Assembly (NCBI GenBank): GCA_945900945.1
Contig: CAMDKL010000002.1
Coordinates: 44,232-108,231 of the forward strand
DNA length: 64,000 nt
Source of the DNA: Pirellula staleyi DSM 6068
GTDB taxonomy: Bacteria; Planctomycetota; Planctomycetia; Pirellulales; Pirellulaceae
Reading direction: 5' to 3'
Within the stretch, counting starts at the first letter, position 1; every line of letters starts with the position of its first letter. The translations under genes and the position numbers were made by a program. Positions 48,720 through 58,188 of this stretch are shown here, piece after piece. The notes beneath the pieces are model-generated. The model ran no database searches and was not told the origin of the DNA. It saw nothing but the letters and a program-made list of their open reading frames with translations.

Positions 48720-50321
48720 CTATTCTATCGAAGGTAACAAATCGATGAGCTCGGCGAGTGTATTCGCTTCCTCGGGCTTTTTGTCTTGTCTCCAGCGAAC
48801 GATTCTTGGGAATCGTGTCGCGATTCCGCTTTTGTGGCGTGGGCTGCGCTGTAAACCCTCAAAAGCAATCTCCATGACTAACGCCGGCGCAACGCTTCGC
48901 ACTGGACCAAAAGATTCGCGTGTGTTCTGTCGGACAAACTTATCCACCGCTTTCATTTGCGAATCATCGAGTCCACTGTAGGCCTTTGCAAAGGGGACTA
49001 AAGTGTCACCGTCCCAAACCGCGAACGTATAGTCCGTATAAAGCCCCGAGCGTTTTCCATGTCCTTTTTGCGCATAGATAAGTACCGCATCAATCGTGTA
49101 AGGCGTTACCTTCCATTTCCACCAAACACCGCGTACTCGGCCGACTTCGTAGCTTGCATCCAAACGCTTCAGCATCAATCCTTCGGCGTTCGTCTCGCGG
49201 CTTCGATCGCGTATCTTTGCCCATTCATCCCAAGTAGTTCCCTGGAGCAGCTGCGTGCAACATAGGTTGGGGTGATCAATACTCGATAGCAATTGCTCAA
49301 GCCGCTGCCTGCGTTCAGAGAACGTTTGGGAGCGGATGTCTTCGCCGGCGTCTTGAAGAAGATCAAATGCCTGGAAAACAACTGGAACTTCTTTCAGCAG
49401 TTTGTTGCTTACGGCCTTGCGTCCAATCCGCTTTTGAAGATTGGCGAATGGAAGAACTTGATTCTCGCCTAACGATGCCAAGATTTCTCCATCCAAAACT
49501 GTCCCGTTAGGCAATAGCTGAGCAGCCGATTCGATCTCGGGCCAGCTGTTCTCCATCAGATCCTCGCCTCGCGACCAAATGAACACCTGTTCATTGCGTC
49601 GAATCACTTGACCGCGTATTCCGTCCCACTTCCATTCCGCCACAAAGTCTTTTGCAGGTCCGATGCATTCAGGGCCAAGTTCATGGTCGATCGGATGCGC
49701 AAGGCAAAATGGAAACGGCTGGCTAGCGATCGTATCTTGCACCTCTTTCGAGATCAAGTTTTGGAAGAACGACGCGGTAGGTTTCCATATACCCATCAGT
49801 CGATGCGAGATAACATCGGACGACACGCCAGCATGTTCTGCGATAGCGCGCGTCACAATGGATTTGCTCACACCCAGCCGGAACGCTCCTGTAATCAACT
49901 TCAGGATCACCAAACGCACCTGTGTATGAGATTGTTTCCAAATCGTAATTACAGCGTCGCGTTGATCGACTTCTTCCATCGCTCGAAGCGGCATCAATCG
50001 TTGTTCAACCCATTGCGATAGTGAGAGATCATCCGGCCCTTCTCCTGGCGGAACAATCAAGGTTAAGGTTTCAGCTAAGTCTCCAACCGAATGATACGAC
50101 TCCTCAAACAGCCAGGATGGAATGCTCGCCTCCTCGGCCGCCCAAATGCGAAGCAACTTGGTCGGGACCAATTGCTTGAGCTTGTATCCGGAGAGGAAGT
50201 ATGTCGCCCACGCAGCATCGGCATGGTTTGCATCGCCAAAGTACTGCACTAGAGCGGCCAGCTTTTCGTTCGTTTTTGTTGTCCTGTCAATTGCATCGAA
50301 CAAAGCGGCAAAACGTATCAT
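48720..50321 (-). CDS. ATP-dependent DNA ligase
   Basis: FVAEWKWDGIRGQVIRR (adenylation KWDGIRGQ), VLDGEI, EGLMLKRLDASYEVGRVRGVWWKWK. Confidence 0.95.
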   Translation of the reverse strand: MIRFAALFDAIDRTTKTNEKLAALVQYFGDANHADAAWATYFLSGYKLKQLVPTKLLRIWAAEEASIPSWLFEESYHSVGDLAETLTLIVPPGEGPDDLSLSQWVEQRLMPLRAMEEVDQRDAVITIWKQSHTQVRLVILKLITGAFRLGVSKSIVTRAIAEHAGVSSDVISHRLMGIWKPTASFFQNLISKEVQDTIASQPFPFCLAHPIDHELGPECIGPAKDFVAEWKWDGIRGQVIRRNEQVFIWSRGEDLMENSWPEIESAAQLLPNGTVLDGEILASLGENQVLPFANLQKRIGRKAVSNKLLKEVPVVFQAFDLLQDAGEDIRSQTFSERRQRLEQLLSSIDHPNLCCTQLLQGTTWDEWAKIRDRSRETNAEGLMLKRLDASYEVGRVRGVWWKWKVTPYTIDAVLIYAQKGHGKRSGLYTDYTFAVWDGDTLVPFAKAYSGLDDSQMKAVDKFVRQNTRESFGPVRSVAPALVMEIAFEGLQRSPRHKSGIATRFPRIVRWRQDKKPEEANTLAELIDLLPSIE

Positions 50322-51391
50322 GGTGTCTTCGCCTCTCCCGGCGCAGGATCGATGCTGGCGTTGGCCCTTTCGTTGGAGGAAACTTCGTCAGCGGCATCTT
50401 CGTCCACTTCGCTCCGGCCACGTGAATCGAGTACTCGCGCATCGCGTCCTTGCTCGACGAGATAGCGAGCGACCGAAGCGGCATAACCATGTGTCAACCA
50501 AACCGTCTCGGGATTGCATGCGTCGATTGCGGTCAAGAGAGATTGCCAGTCAACATGGTCGCTTAGGACAAAGCCTCGGTCGACGGATCGACGTCGGCGA
50601 GCTCCTCGTACGGCCATCCAGCCGCTCGACATGGCTGTACTGCAACGTCCGAATTTCTTCACCCAAGGTGTTCCATGAACACTTGGTACGGCAACAACCA
50701 TCGTCCCCCGCCAATCGTGCTTGCCAGCAACAGAGCCTACATACGTTGTTTCTGGTAGAGCTATACCCGTCCGGCGATAAGCTTCGTTGCCTTTCTCGAC
50801 GGCTCCATGGCAATAAATTCTTCCGATGGTCGGATCGAGTCCTGCGAGCAAACGTTGGCTCTTGCCGATAGCGTACCCGTAGAGCAAGCAACACTTGCCC
50901 GCGTCACGGCACTCTTGCCACCACTGGTTGATCGACTGGAAGACGCCCTCTTGAGATGGCCAACGATAAATAGGTAACCCAAACGTGGACTCGCTAACCA
51001 TCCAGTGACAGCGAACAGGCTGCCAAGCTTCGCATGTCGGATCCGTTCCAAGTTTATAGTCGCCGGTGATCAAGCCGACTTGGCCTTGATACTCAAGCCG
51101 GATTTGGGCCGAGCCTAGAATGTGACCTGCAGGGTGAAAACTGACTCGAACTCCGCCAACGGTTAGCGTTTCGCCATAGGGTAGAAATCGGAACTCCGCC
51201 TCCGGACTCATTCTAAGTCGTAGTAACTGTTCGCAAGGCTTTGCGGCAAGATACTTTTGGCAGCCCCAGCGAGCGTGATCGGAATGCGCATGTGTGACTA
51301 CGGCGCGTTCCACAGGTGAGTGGGGATCAATGTGAAAATCACCAGGAATACAGTACAGACCTTGCGAGGTGGATTCCAGGAAATTGTTCAT
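50318..51391 (-). CDS. Ligase-associated metallo-beta-lactamase-fold exonuclease
   Basis: AVVTHAHSDHARWGCQKYLA; FHPAGHILGSAQIRLEYQG; GLITGDYKLGTDPTCEAWQPVRC; VLSDHVDWQSLLTAI. Confidence 0.93.
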   Translation of the reverse strand: MNNFLESTSQGLYCIPGDFHIDPHSPVERAVVTHAHSDHARWGCQKYLAAKPCEQLLRLRMSPEAEFRFLPYGETLTVGGVRVSFHPAGHILGSAQIRLEYQGQVGLITGDYKLGTDPTCEAWQPVRCHWMVSESTFGLPIYRWPSQEGVFQSINQWWQECRDAGKCCLLYGYAIGKSQRLLAGLDPTIGRIYCHGAVEKGNEAYRRTGIALPETTYVGSVAGKHDWRGTMVVAVPSVHGTPWVKKFGRCSTAMSSGWMAVRGARRRRSVDRGFVLSDHVDWQSLLTAIDACNPETVWLTHGYAASVARYLVEQGRDARVLDSRGRSEVDEDAADEVSSNERANASIDPAPGEAKTP

Positions 51392-51398
51392 GAAAACA

Positions 51399-52283
51399 CT
51401 ACCAATTACTTTTTAAGACGTTTCGCCCCGATGTCCAGCGGCATCGTGCAAATCCACGAGCTAACGATAACGTGGGATACACACTTAGCAATAGAACTGT
51501 CGCCAAGAGGGTACCGCCAGTCGAATCCCAATCGAAACGGTCTCGACCTTGGCTCGTTTGCCAAACGGCATAAAGCATAAACAACACTTGAGCTGCAAGA
51601 GCTGATTGCACTATTCGGACCGAAGAATGTTTCAATCCGCATATTCGAGTTAGCCATGCAACAAATGGCAACATCTGAATTGCGTGCAGCGCAACTCCAT
51701 GCGGGAATTTCAAAACACCTGCCCGTCCCCAAACTTCGTAGGAGCGCCCCGCAGCAAGACTTACTTCACCCAGGACCGAAGTCGCAATGCCCAGTAAGCA
51801 TGACAACGCGAGCAAACCCATCCCGCTGCGGATCGCGATCGCCATCGCAGGATCAATCGTTCGCAGCCAACGCGTTCGCCATGTCAAATAGAAAATGGCG
51901 CCCGTCACGAACAGGATCAATCCAAGCATCGTAAACTCAATCGCAGCATCAACACTGGTCGAGTGATTGAAGTGCGACGCTACGCCCCGCCACGTTTGAA
52001 ATGTGATGAGTGACACCTCGATGAAAAGAGAAATCGCAATCGCATTGATAAGCAACCGATCAAATCGCGATCGGCTCAGTTGAGTCATGAGCCAAGCGAG
52101 CGACCACATCGTCATGCCGCCTGAAATGCCAAAGAGTGCGGGTTTGCGAAATGACAGCGGACCGTGCCAAGTTGTTCCAAAGACCCCAAGTATTGCTAAA
52201 TGGACGAAACCGCTAGTAAGTAGAAATACAGTGATGGCTAACGCGAAACGAGTAGAACGCGTAGAGAGTGGATTTGAGTTCAT
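51399..52283 (-). CDS. Multi-TM membrane protein, unknown function
   Basis: About seven hydrophobic segments; ATG 52283 overlaps the glycosylase stop (ATGA). Confidence 0.8.
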   Translation of the reverse strand: MNSNPLSTRSTRFALAITVFLLTSGFVHLAILGVFGTTWHGPLSFRKPALFGISGGMTMWSLAWLMTQLSRSRFDRLLINAIAISLFIEVSLITFQTWRGVASHFNHSTSVDAAIEFTMLGLILFVTGAIFYLTWRTRWLRTIDPAMAIAIRSGMGLLALSCLLGIATSVLGEVSLAAGRSYEVWGRAGVLKFPHGVALHAIQMLPFVAWLTRICGLKHSSVRIVQSALAAQVLFMLYAVWQTSQGRDRFDWDSTGGTLLATVLLLSVYPTLSLARGFARCRWTSGRNVLKSNW

Positions 52284-52996
52284 TGATGGCTTCCTTTGCG
52301 GAGCGAATGGCGGCTTTGATAAAACTTCCAAAGCATTCTGGTCCCTACGCTTCGCCATGGACGCCAGTGCTCTGTCATGGCTTCGAGCTCCTCATGCGTT
52401 GGTCTCACTTCAAGCCCCTTCAAGACGCGAAACGCTTCTTGGACGCCAATGTCTCCCTTCGGCAAGATGTCACATCGTAACAGACATTCCGAAAGATAGA
52501 TGTCGGACGTCCAAATCCCGATCCCTTTGTGCTTAGTCATCGCGGAGCGAACCAGATCATTTGGCATCCGTGCCAATGACGCAAACGAGAAACTTCCTGA
52601 AGCAACTTGTTCGGCCAAGAGTCGGACGTACAAGATCTTTTGACGCGTCACGCCAAGCTCCTTGAACTCCGTCTCGCTTAGTTTCAATAATGCCTCAGGC
52701 GTAACGGTCCCGCCAAGCTTTTCTTCCAATCGATAAAAAGTTGCATTTGCCGAAGCGAGTGAAACCTGCTGTTCCAAAATAACATGAACAGCCGTTGAGA
52801 ATCCAGGTGAGCGAGCCCACATTTCTGGATAACCATGTTCATCGAGAACACGCTTTAGGGCTGAATCGCGTTCGGCAAGCCATCGGCTGGCGAACTGCAG
52901 ACGTCTCGGCGTGAGCGTGAGAATTGCTTTTGTTCTAGCCATGAGGCTTCTCCAGGAAGCGAACTGCCGTACCTCGATGATGATTGAGTTTTGCAC
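52280..52996 (-). CDS. HhH-GPD (AlkA-like) DNA glycosylase; likely start near 52942
   Basis: FSTAVHVILEQQVSLASANATFYRLEEKLGGTVTPEALLKLSETEFKELGVTRQKILYVRLLAEQV; KHKGIGIWTSDIYLSECLLRCDILPKGDIGVQEAFRV. Confidence 0.9.
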   Translation of the reverse strand: MQNSIIIEVRQFASWRSLMARTKAILTLTPRRLQFASRWLAERDSALKRVLDEHGYPEMWARSPGFSTAVHVILEQQVSLASANATFYRLEEKLGGTVTPEALLKLSETEFKELGVTRQKILYVRLLAEQVASGSFSFASLARMPNDLVRSAMTKHKGIGIWTSDIYLSECLLRCDILPKGDIGVQEAFRVLKGLEVRPTHEELEAMTEHWRPWRSVGTRMLWKFYQSRHSLRKGSHQ

Positions 52997-53201
52997 CCAT
53001 CCGGTCGAGTTGCCCCAGCATCACTCGCATGCGTGTATTGGCACTGAAGAAATCCCGTTCGTGGTCAATAAAACACCAGTAAAGTACATCCCAAATTTCG
53101 CACCAATCCCATTTGGCATAGTCGCTCATCTTGAGGATGTAGCGCGAACCGCTGATGTAAGGCTTGGTCGTCATCAGTCCTCCATCTGCATGATGGCTCA
53201 T
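52935..53201 (-). pseudogene. C-terminal remnant of an FeS-type photolyase-related (PhrB-like) protein
   Basis: MSHHADGGLMTTKPYISGSRYILKMSDYAKWDWCEIWDVLYWCFIDHERDFFSANTRMRVMLGQLDRM; in-frame TAA two codons upstream of the ATG; N-terminal body missing. Confidence 0.75.
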
Positions 53202-53775
53202 CCCTTAACTGCGTTAACTCGGACGAGTTAACTTCGGCTGCAGGACTTGCTGTCTGCTCATGTAGGGAACTTAGGACTTTCCCTGCGAGCGACATGCCGC
53301 TCCTCAAAGCTCCTTCAACGCGCGGACCGCCGCACCAATCACCACATGCACCGAGGCGATTCATCTCGTCCCAAAGCGAGCCCTCTGGCAAAGACTCATT
53401 CGGTCTAGAGTAAAGCCAACGATGTGCCCTTGCGAAACACGATTCCGGCATCGATTGCATTGTTACTTTTTCGGCATTGTCTACCAAGTTCGAAATGGCC
53501 GTTTCTTTTGAAACATCGAGGTTCGCCTGGGCCCACGCTACAGTAGAATGAAGAACCCAAGTATCCAACGTTTGACCACGAGACGGTTTACCGGAGTCTC
53601 TCAGGCTCGTTACCGAATTGCTGATTCCGTTGGCGCGGTTGGTTTCGATTCTCACTTCCCTTTCGAAGGCATTGCGATCGCGCGGGCGCAGAAGGCGTTT
53701 CAGAAATTGAGCAAGTTGAACTAGGTTGGGATACAGGATCGATGATCCATTCTCGACGGGAGTCTTGTCTCCCAA
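53065..53775 (-). pseudogene. C-terminal remnant of an FAD-dependent amine oxidase/renalase-like protein
   Basis: WVLHSTVAWAQANLDVSKE; CFARAHRWLYSRP; MNRLGACGDWCGGPRVEGALRSGMSLAGKVL; no N-terminal GxGxxG Rossmann motif; frame runs out over the photolyase remnant. Confidence 0.7.
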
Positions 53776-53780
53776 CGGGA

Positions 53781-53814
53781 AGCCTGCGGAGTCGCTGATA
53801 CGGCTCCGCAGGCT
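53781..53814. repeat. Perfect 11-bp inverted repeat (hairpin)
   Basis: AGCCTGCGGAG (53781-53791) / CTCCGCAGGCT (53804-53814). Confidence 0.85.
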
Positions 53815-53957
53815 CTTCTAGAATCGCCTATGTTTGGGCACTACTTCAAAAGTAGTTGAAGAAAACAAAGAAGGAATACATGCGAGATATCGCTCGTTTT
53901 TCAAAGTAGGAATTTCAGAAAAACGGCGGAAGAAGAAGGCACACGAAGAAAGTATCA

Positions 53958-54009
53958 AAAATGGCTCCCGAAGCGGTGCCGAAAATGGCTCCCTTTCAGA
54001 CGACGGTCA
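53958..54009. repeat. IS-end-like repeat, left copy
   Basis: Two AAAATGGCTCCC direct repeats 24 bp apart (53958-53969, 53982-53993) then TTTCAGACGACGGTCA; 53982-54009 is the exact reverse complement of 58434-58461. Confidence 0.9.
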
Positions 54010-54157
54010 CAAGTGATTCGAACACTGTCCATCGGCTTTGGAAGCCGAGTCCGCAAAGCAGGTTCTGTGGTATTCGGGAGAAACTTTCCATTTGGTTTAT
54101 CATAATTGGATGCCGCCGGCTAAGTAATAGTCAAAGGCATACTCGAAGGACACAAAT

Positions 54158-54682
54158 TTGGACGAGAACTCTCAACAAGCAATTCGATACTGGACGCTAG
54201 CGCAGCCCGTCATTTCGGGTTACGTAACGTCGGTAGTTCGAGATTTTCGGGACCGCGACGATGTTCTCCAAACCATTGCAGTCGCCGTTTTTGAGTCGTT
54301 CACATCGTACGATCCGTCGAGGTCCTTCGTCGGCTGGGCTATGGGAATCGCTCGAAATCAGATGGGTACCTACCTCCGTGAGCGTCGACGAAATCGACTT
54401 GTGTTCGACGGAGAAACGGTCGAATTGCTCGCGAAAGCCTTCGAACAGATCGAGCCCGAGGAGACGCGTTCGCTCGACTACTTGAACGACTGCCTAGACG
54501 GCTTGGAGGGTCGCGCTCGGCAACTGTGCGAGCTGCGTTACGAAAACGACTTGAAGCCAGCCGCCATAGCAAGCCTTTTGAGTATGACACCCAACACTGT
54601 GGCCAAGTCGCTACAGCGCATCCGAGAACAATTGCGAAATTGCATCGAGCGACGCGTTGCTCTCGAAGGAGCACGGCCATGA
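54158..54682 (+). CDS. ECF-type RNA polymerase sigma factor
   Basis: VRDFRDRDDVLQTIAVAVFESFTSYDPSRSFVGWAMGIARNQMGTYLRERRRNR; sigma-4: LCELRYENDLKPAAIASLLSMTPNTVAKSLQRIREQL. Confidence 0.93.
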   Translation: MDENSQQAIRYWTLAQPVISGYVTSVVRDFRDRDDVLQTIAVAVFESFTSYDPSRSFVGWAMGIARNQMGTYLRERRRNRLVFDGETVELLAKAFEQIEPEETRSLDYLNDCLDGLEGRARQLCELRYENDLKPAAIASLLSMTPNTVAKSLQRIREQLRNCIERRVALEGARP

Positions 54683-55701
54683 TGCATAATCCTCGAGAGT
54701 TGATCGATGGCTACTTGGACGATTTTCTGACTGCTGAACAGCAGGTGGAGCTAAGTGATTGGATACGATCGGATCCATCGCATGCCAAGGCGTTCGCACA
54801 CGCCTCGTTGCTTCATGATCGCATGCGAAACGCGTTGGCTGTTCGAGCTGAATTGCTGGATGGACCAAAGACGCTGGATGAACCAAAGACAGAGTCGTCG
54901 ATTCGTGCGATAGAACGACGGTTTCCTTCCATGTCGGTCTGGAGCACAGCGGCTAGCGTTGCGGTCCTTTGTTTGGGAACTGGCGCGCTCTGGTTTGGCT
55001 TCGGTCAATCGACTGCTTCGGCAGCCATGCGAGAACTGAATCGAATCATCGTCAACAACGTCGCATCCCAAGATCGGACCTATGCGATCGTCGTTGAAGA
55101 AGTGCATGCACCCGCACCAAGGGGCAACCGTCCGCCAACCAAGGAAAGCCTACGTCCGCCAAAAGCGCCATTGGAAGGAGCCGTGCTGCATGTACGGGAC
55201 AGCAATCGGTTCGTACTGATGCGAAAAACCATTGGCGGTTTACCATTCATCACTGGTAGCAACGGGCAGCAGAGTTGGGCGATCAACGGAAAAGGGCCTG
55301 TAAAAATCAGTGAGGATGTGCATCATTTCGATCGCGATCTTCCTGGGCATGAGACTTCCATACCGCTTGCGAATCTTCATGAGGGACTTGAGCAATTGCG
55401 ACAAGCCTATCATGTGCAGCTTTCGAGCTTGGGGCCAGAGGAGTATGAATCTCAAGGTGGCGAAATGGTTCGCATGTTGGTCGCCGTCAAGAAGCCCAAG
55501 GAGCGTGGTCCGCAGCGTGTTGAGATCGCTTATGAATCCAAATCAGGGCGAATTATGCATATGCGATTTGTGCAAATGCCTTATGGTCCTGACCGACTGG
55601 ATTTGCGTCTCTCGTTGTTGAATGAGAATGAGCTACCCGCCGATTATTTTGAACATACTAGCCACCATTCCCCCGATCGGAAAGTTGAAACGGAGAACTA
55701 A
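54679..55701 (+). CDS. FecR/anti-sigma-like single-TM protein paired with the sigma factor
   Basis: MMHNPRELIDGYLDDFLTAEQQVELSDWIRSDPSHAKAFAHASLLHDRMRNAL; one TM; ATGA overlap with sigma stop. Confidence 0.8.
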   Translation: MMHNPRELIDGYLDDFLTAEQQVELSDWIRSDPSHAKAFAHASLLHDRMRNALAVRAELLDGPKTLDEPKTESSIRAIERRFPSMSVWSTAASVAVLCLGTGALWFGFGQSTASAAMRELNRIIVNNVASQDRTYAIVVEEVHAPAPRGNRPPTKESLRPPKAPLEGAVLHVRDSNRFVLMRKTIGGLPFITGSNGQQSWAINGKGPVKISEDVHHFDRDLPGHETSIPLANLHEGLEQLRQAYHVQLSSLGPEEYESQGGEMVRMLVAVKKPKERGPQRVEIAYESKSGRIMHMRFVQMPYGPDRLDLRLSLLNENELPADYFEHTSHHSPDRKVETEN

Positions 55702-55704
55702 TCC

Positions 55705-56276
55705 ATGAAGTCTGTAATGCGATTTATGCTCATGCTGATAGCGATTCCATCATGTGCTTCGAGCGTTTGGTCGCAAGCTCCCGCTGCTGCCAAGGTTCGT
55801 AAGCCGCAGATGGCCGATACCATTAAGGCGAACATCGCCTGTTTGTTCGCCAACTCGAATTAGTCTTCAGACCGGCAAGAGCCCTGCACAACTTCATTGG
55901 ACTAAAGCGGCACCAGCCGTCCCCCGACGCAAGTTGACCGAACCACGTTTGATCAAGGACTTGAGCAAGGATGAAACAACGATTGGCGAGATGCTAAAGA
56001 AGGCTGGCTATACAACTGCCCACTATGGCAAATGGCACATCGCGGGTGGAGGACCGGGCGCACATGGATACGACGAACATGACGGCGATACCGGAAACGA
56101 AAACGCGTTCAAGTTCACGGATCCTAATCCCGTCGACATTTTTGGTATGGCTGACCAAGTATTTGACCGACGTCAATGCTCAGCGACCGACAATAAATAC
56201 AGATTTTGATCCAAGCCAACCGGTCGCACCTATTAAAGGTGGTAAGGGCGGCAAGAAAGGGACGAACAAAAAGTAA
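55705..56276 (+). pseudogene. Scrambled remnant: signal-peptide/ADTIKAN protein start joined out of frame to sulfatase fragments
   Basis: 55705 frame MKSVMRFMLMLIAIPSCASSVWSQAPAAAKVRKPQMADTIKANI...stop; another frame VCSPTRISLQTGKSPAQLHWTKAAP...TTIGEMLKKAGYTTAHYGKWHI (sulfatase CxPxR and GKWH); a third frame ends FDPSQPVAPIKGGKGGKKGTNKK. Confidence 0.75.
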
Positions 56277-56281
56277 AGAAT

Positions 56282-58120
56282 ATGAAAATAACAGAATGCA
56301 ATTTAAACAGTGCCCCCAAACATTTGGCTTTCCCACCTTCTCCCTCCGTGAGGAAGAGGGGGAGATGGAACTTGACGTTGCTTATTGTCGTGATTGCTCT
56401 GAATACGCTGCCGCTCATAACATTCGCTCACGATGGCCATGACCATGGAACAGGAGATTCAACTGTGCGAGTTTGGACGTATAGCGAAAATGGTGCTCAT
56501 ATCCATGCGACTTACGTGGCGTCTGTCGATGGAAAGGTTCAAGTCCGACGCAAAGATGGTAAAGTCGTTTCATTAGAGATCGCCAAACTAACAGAAGCCG
56601 ATCATAAGTGGATCGAACAAAAAGTAGTTCAAGTCCGAGCATTAAACGAAAATACGAAGTTGCAGATTCAGCACCCAAGGCTCGTGACAACGAGAGCCGA
56701 GAGCAAACCCCTCATCGCGGACTCGTTTGATCCATTCGCCAAACTGGGCGTAGTCAAGTATCGACAGGATTCGAAGTTCTTTTACGTCGAATCGAATTCG
56801 ATGCCTGACCATCGGATGATGGTTGGTATTACGGCTTGGCAACAGCAGGTCCCGATGCCGCAACCGTACTTTGACAATAACGCTTGGCGAATTCCACTCG
56901 AGCCCGTGGTCGCAAAGAATCCGTTGTCAGCCAAATCCCATTTCTTTCGTGGAGCCATCGCCTTGGCAGCTAATGGTGTTCCGATTTTCAATCCGATCAA
57001 GAATGATGGCCGGACCGATACTCTACTTGCCGGTGAACTGGACGAATTTGGAGGCCATTGTGGTCGAGCCGATGACTACCACTACCACATCGCACCGACG
57101 CATTTGCAGGAGATCGTTGGCAAGGACAAACCCGTTGCGTACGCGCTCGATGGCTACGCGATTTACGGATACACGGAGCCCGATGGGTCCAAGGTTGAGG
57201 GGCTCGACCAGTTCAATGGCCACACGACGCCACGGCTCGGTTATCACTACCATGCAACCAAGACCTATCCGTATCTCAATGGCGGATTCCATGGCGAGGT
57301 GGTCGAACGGGACGGGCAAGTCGATCCGCAACCGAGAGCTGGTGGAGTGCGGCCGGCTCTGCCTCCCTTGCGAGGTGCCAAGATCGTCGACTTTGCCGAG
57401 CTAGCGAAGGATAGTTATCGGCTGACCTATGAGATTCAAGGCAAGAAAAGGACGGTCAGTTATGTTTTGGCGAAGGATGGCGCGGCGCAGTTTACGTTTG
57501 TAGACCCCAATGGCAAGGCGAATACCGAAAGCTACACGCCACGTCGCCGAGGCGGCGGCGATCCCCTGCCTCGAAACAACCCACCACCACGCAACGATCC
57601 ACCGCGAGGTAATAAACTGCCAGAGGCGAACGCAGCGAATAAAGAAAAACCAGAAGCGTCCGCAGTAAAAACCGGTTTCGCTGTATCGAGTTCTGCCATC
57701 GGAGCCGACGGGATGATTCCGGTTGAGTTCACATGTGATGGCCAGAGTGCGTCGCCGCCGATCCAGTGGAAAGATGCTCCTGCCGGAACTAAATCGTTTG
57801 CGCTTAGCCTTTGGCATTCGGCACCAGACCAAGAGAAATCCTATTGGCTGGTCTACAACATTCCGGCCAACGTGGATCAACTCTTAAAGAACGATAAGAA
57901 GACCGGGACGGTTGGTTTGAACGACAAAAAGAGAGCGGCCTACGATCCGATGTGCTCGAAAGGGCCGGGCTTGAAAAAATATAACGTTACCGTTTATGCG
58001 TTGTCGTCTGAGTTGAAGCTTCCAAAGGGAAGTGAAAATCGCGAAAGTTTACTCAAGGCCATTAAGGATGTGTCGCTTGCAGAAACAACTCTTGTTTTCC
58101 AATATGAGCGGAAGAAGTAG
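56282..58120 (+). CDS. SHD1-like + YHYH domain + PEBP (YbhB/YbcL-like) fusion protein
   Basis: VRVWTYSENGAHIHATYVASVDGKVQVRRKDGKVVSLEIAKLTEADHKWI; GRADDYHYH...LGYHYHATKTYPYLNGGFHGEV; C-term MIPVEFTCDGQSASPPIQWKDAPAGTKSFALSLW...WLVYNIPANVDQL. Confidence 0.9.
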   Translation: MKITECNLNSAPKHLAFPPSPSVRKRGRWNLTLLIVVIALNTLPLITFAHDGHDHGTGDSTVRVWTYSENGAHIHATYVASVDGKVQVRRKDGKVVSLEIAKLTEADHKWIEQKVVQVRALNENTKLQIQHPRLVTTRAESKPLIADSFDPFAKLGVVKYRQDSKFFYVESNSMPDHRMMVGITAWQQQVPMPQPYFDNNAWRIPLEPVVAKNPLSAKSHFFRGAIALAANGVPIFNPIKNDGRTDTLLAGELDEFGGHCGRADDYHYHIAPTHLQEIVGKDKPVAYALDGYAIYGYTEPDGSKVEGLDQFNGHTTPRLGYHYHATKTYPYLNGGFHGEVVERDGQVDPQPRAGGVRPALPPLRGAKIVDFAELAKDSYRLTYEIQGKKRTVSYVLAKDGAAQFTFVDPNGKANTESYTPRRRGGGDPLPRNNPPPRNDPPRGNKLPEANAANKEKPEASAVKTGFAVSSSAIGADGMIPVEFTCDGQSASPPIQWKDAPAGTKSFALSLWHSAPDQEKSYWLVYNIPANVDQLLKNDKKTGTVGLNDKKRAAYDPMCSKGPGLKKYNVTVYALSSELKLPKGSENRESLLKAIKDVSLAETTLVFQYERKK

Positions 58121-58188
58121 TCTTTAATGCAACGACTGATCGGTAGCTCAGCTAATTTCGCGGTGGCCGTCAAGCCGAGCAGTTCAAA

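Noticed and set aside
53834-54016. 60-aa plus-strand ORF as a gene
   Set aside because: Its C-terminal third is encoded by the IS-end-like repeat; low-complexity Lys/Glu sequence
55754-56209. ORF as an intact sulfatase
   Set aside because: Lacks the signal peptide and most of the catalytic domain; homology switches frame on both sides
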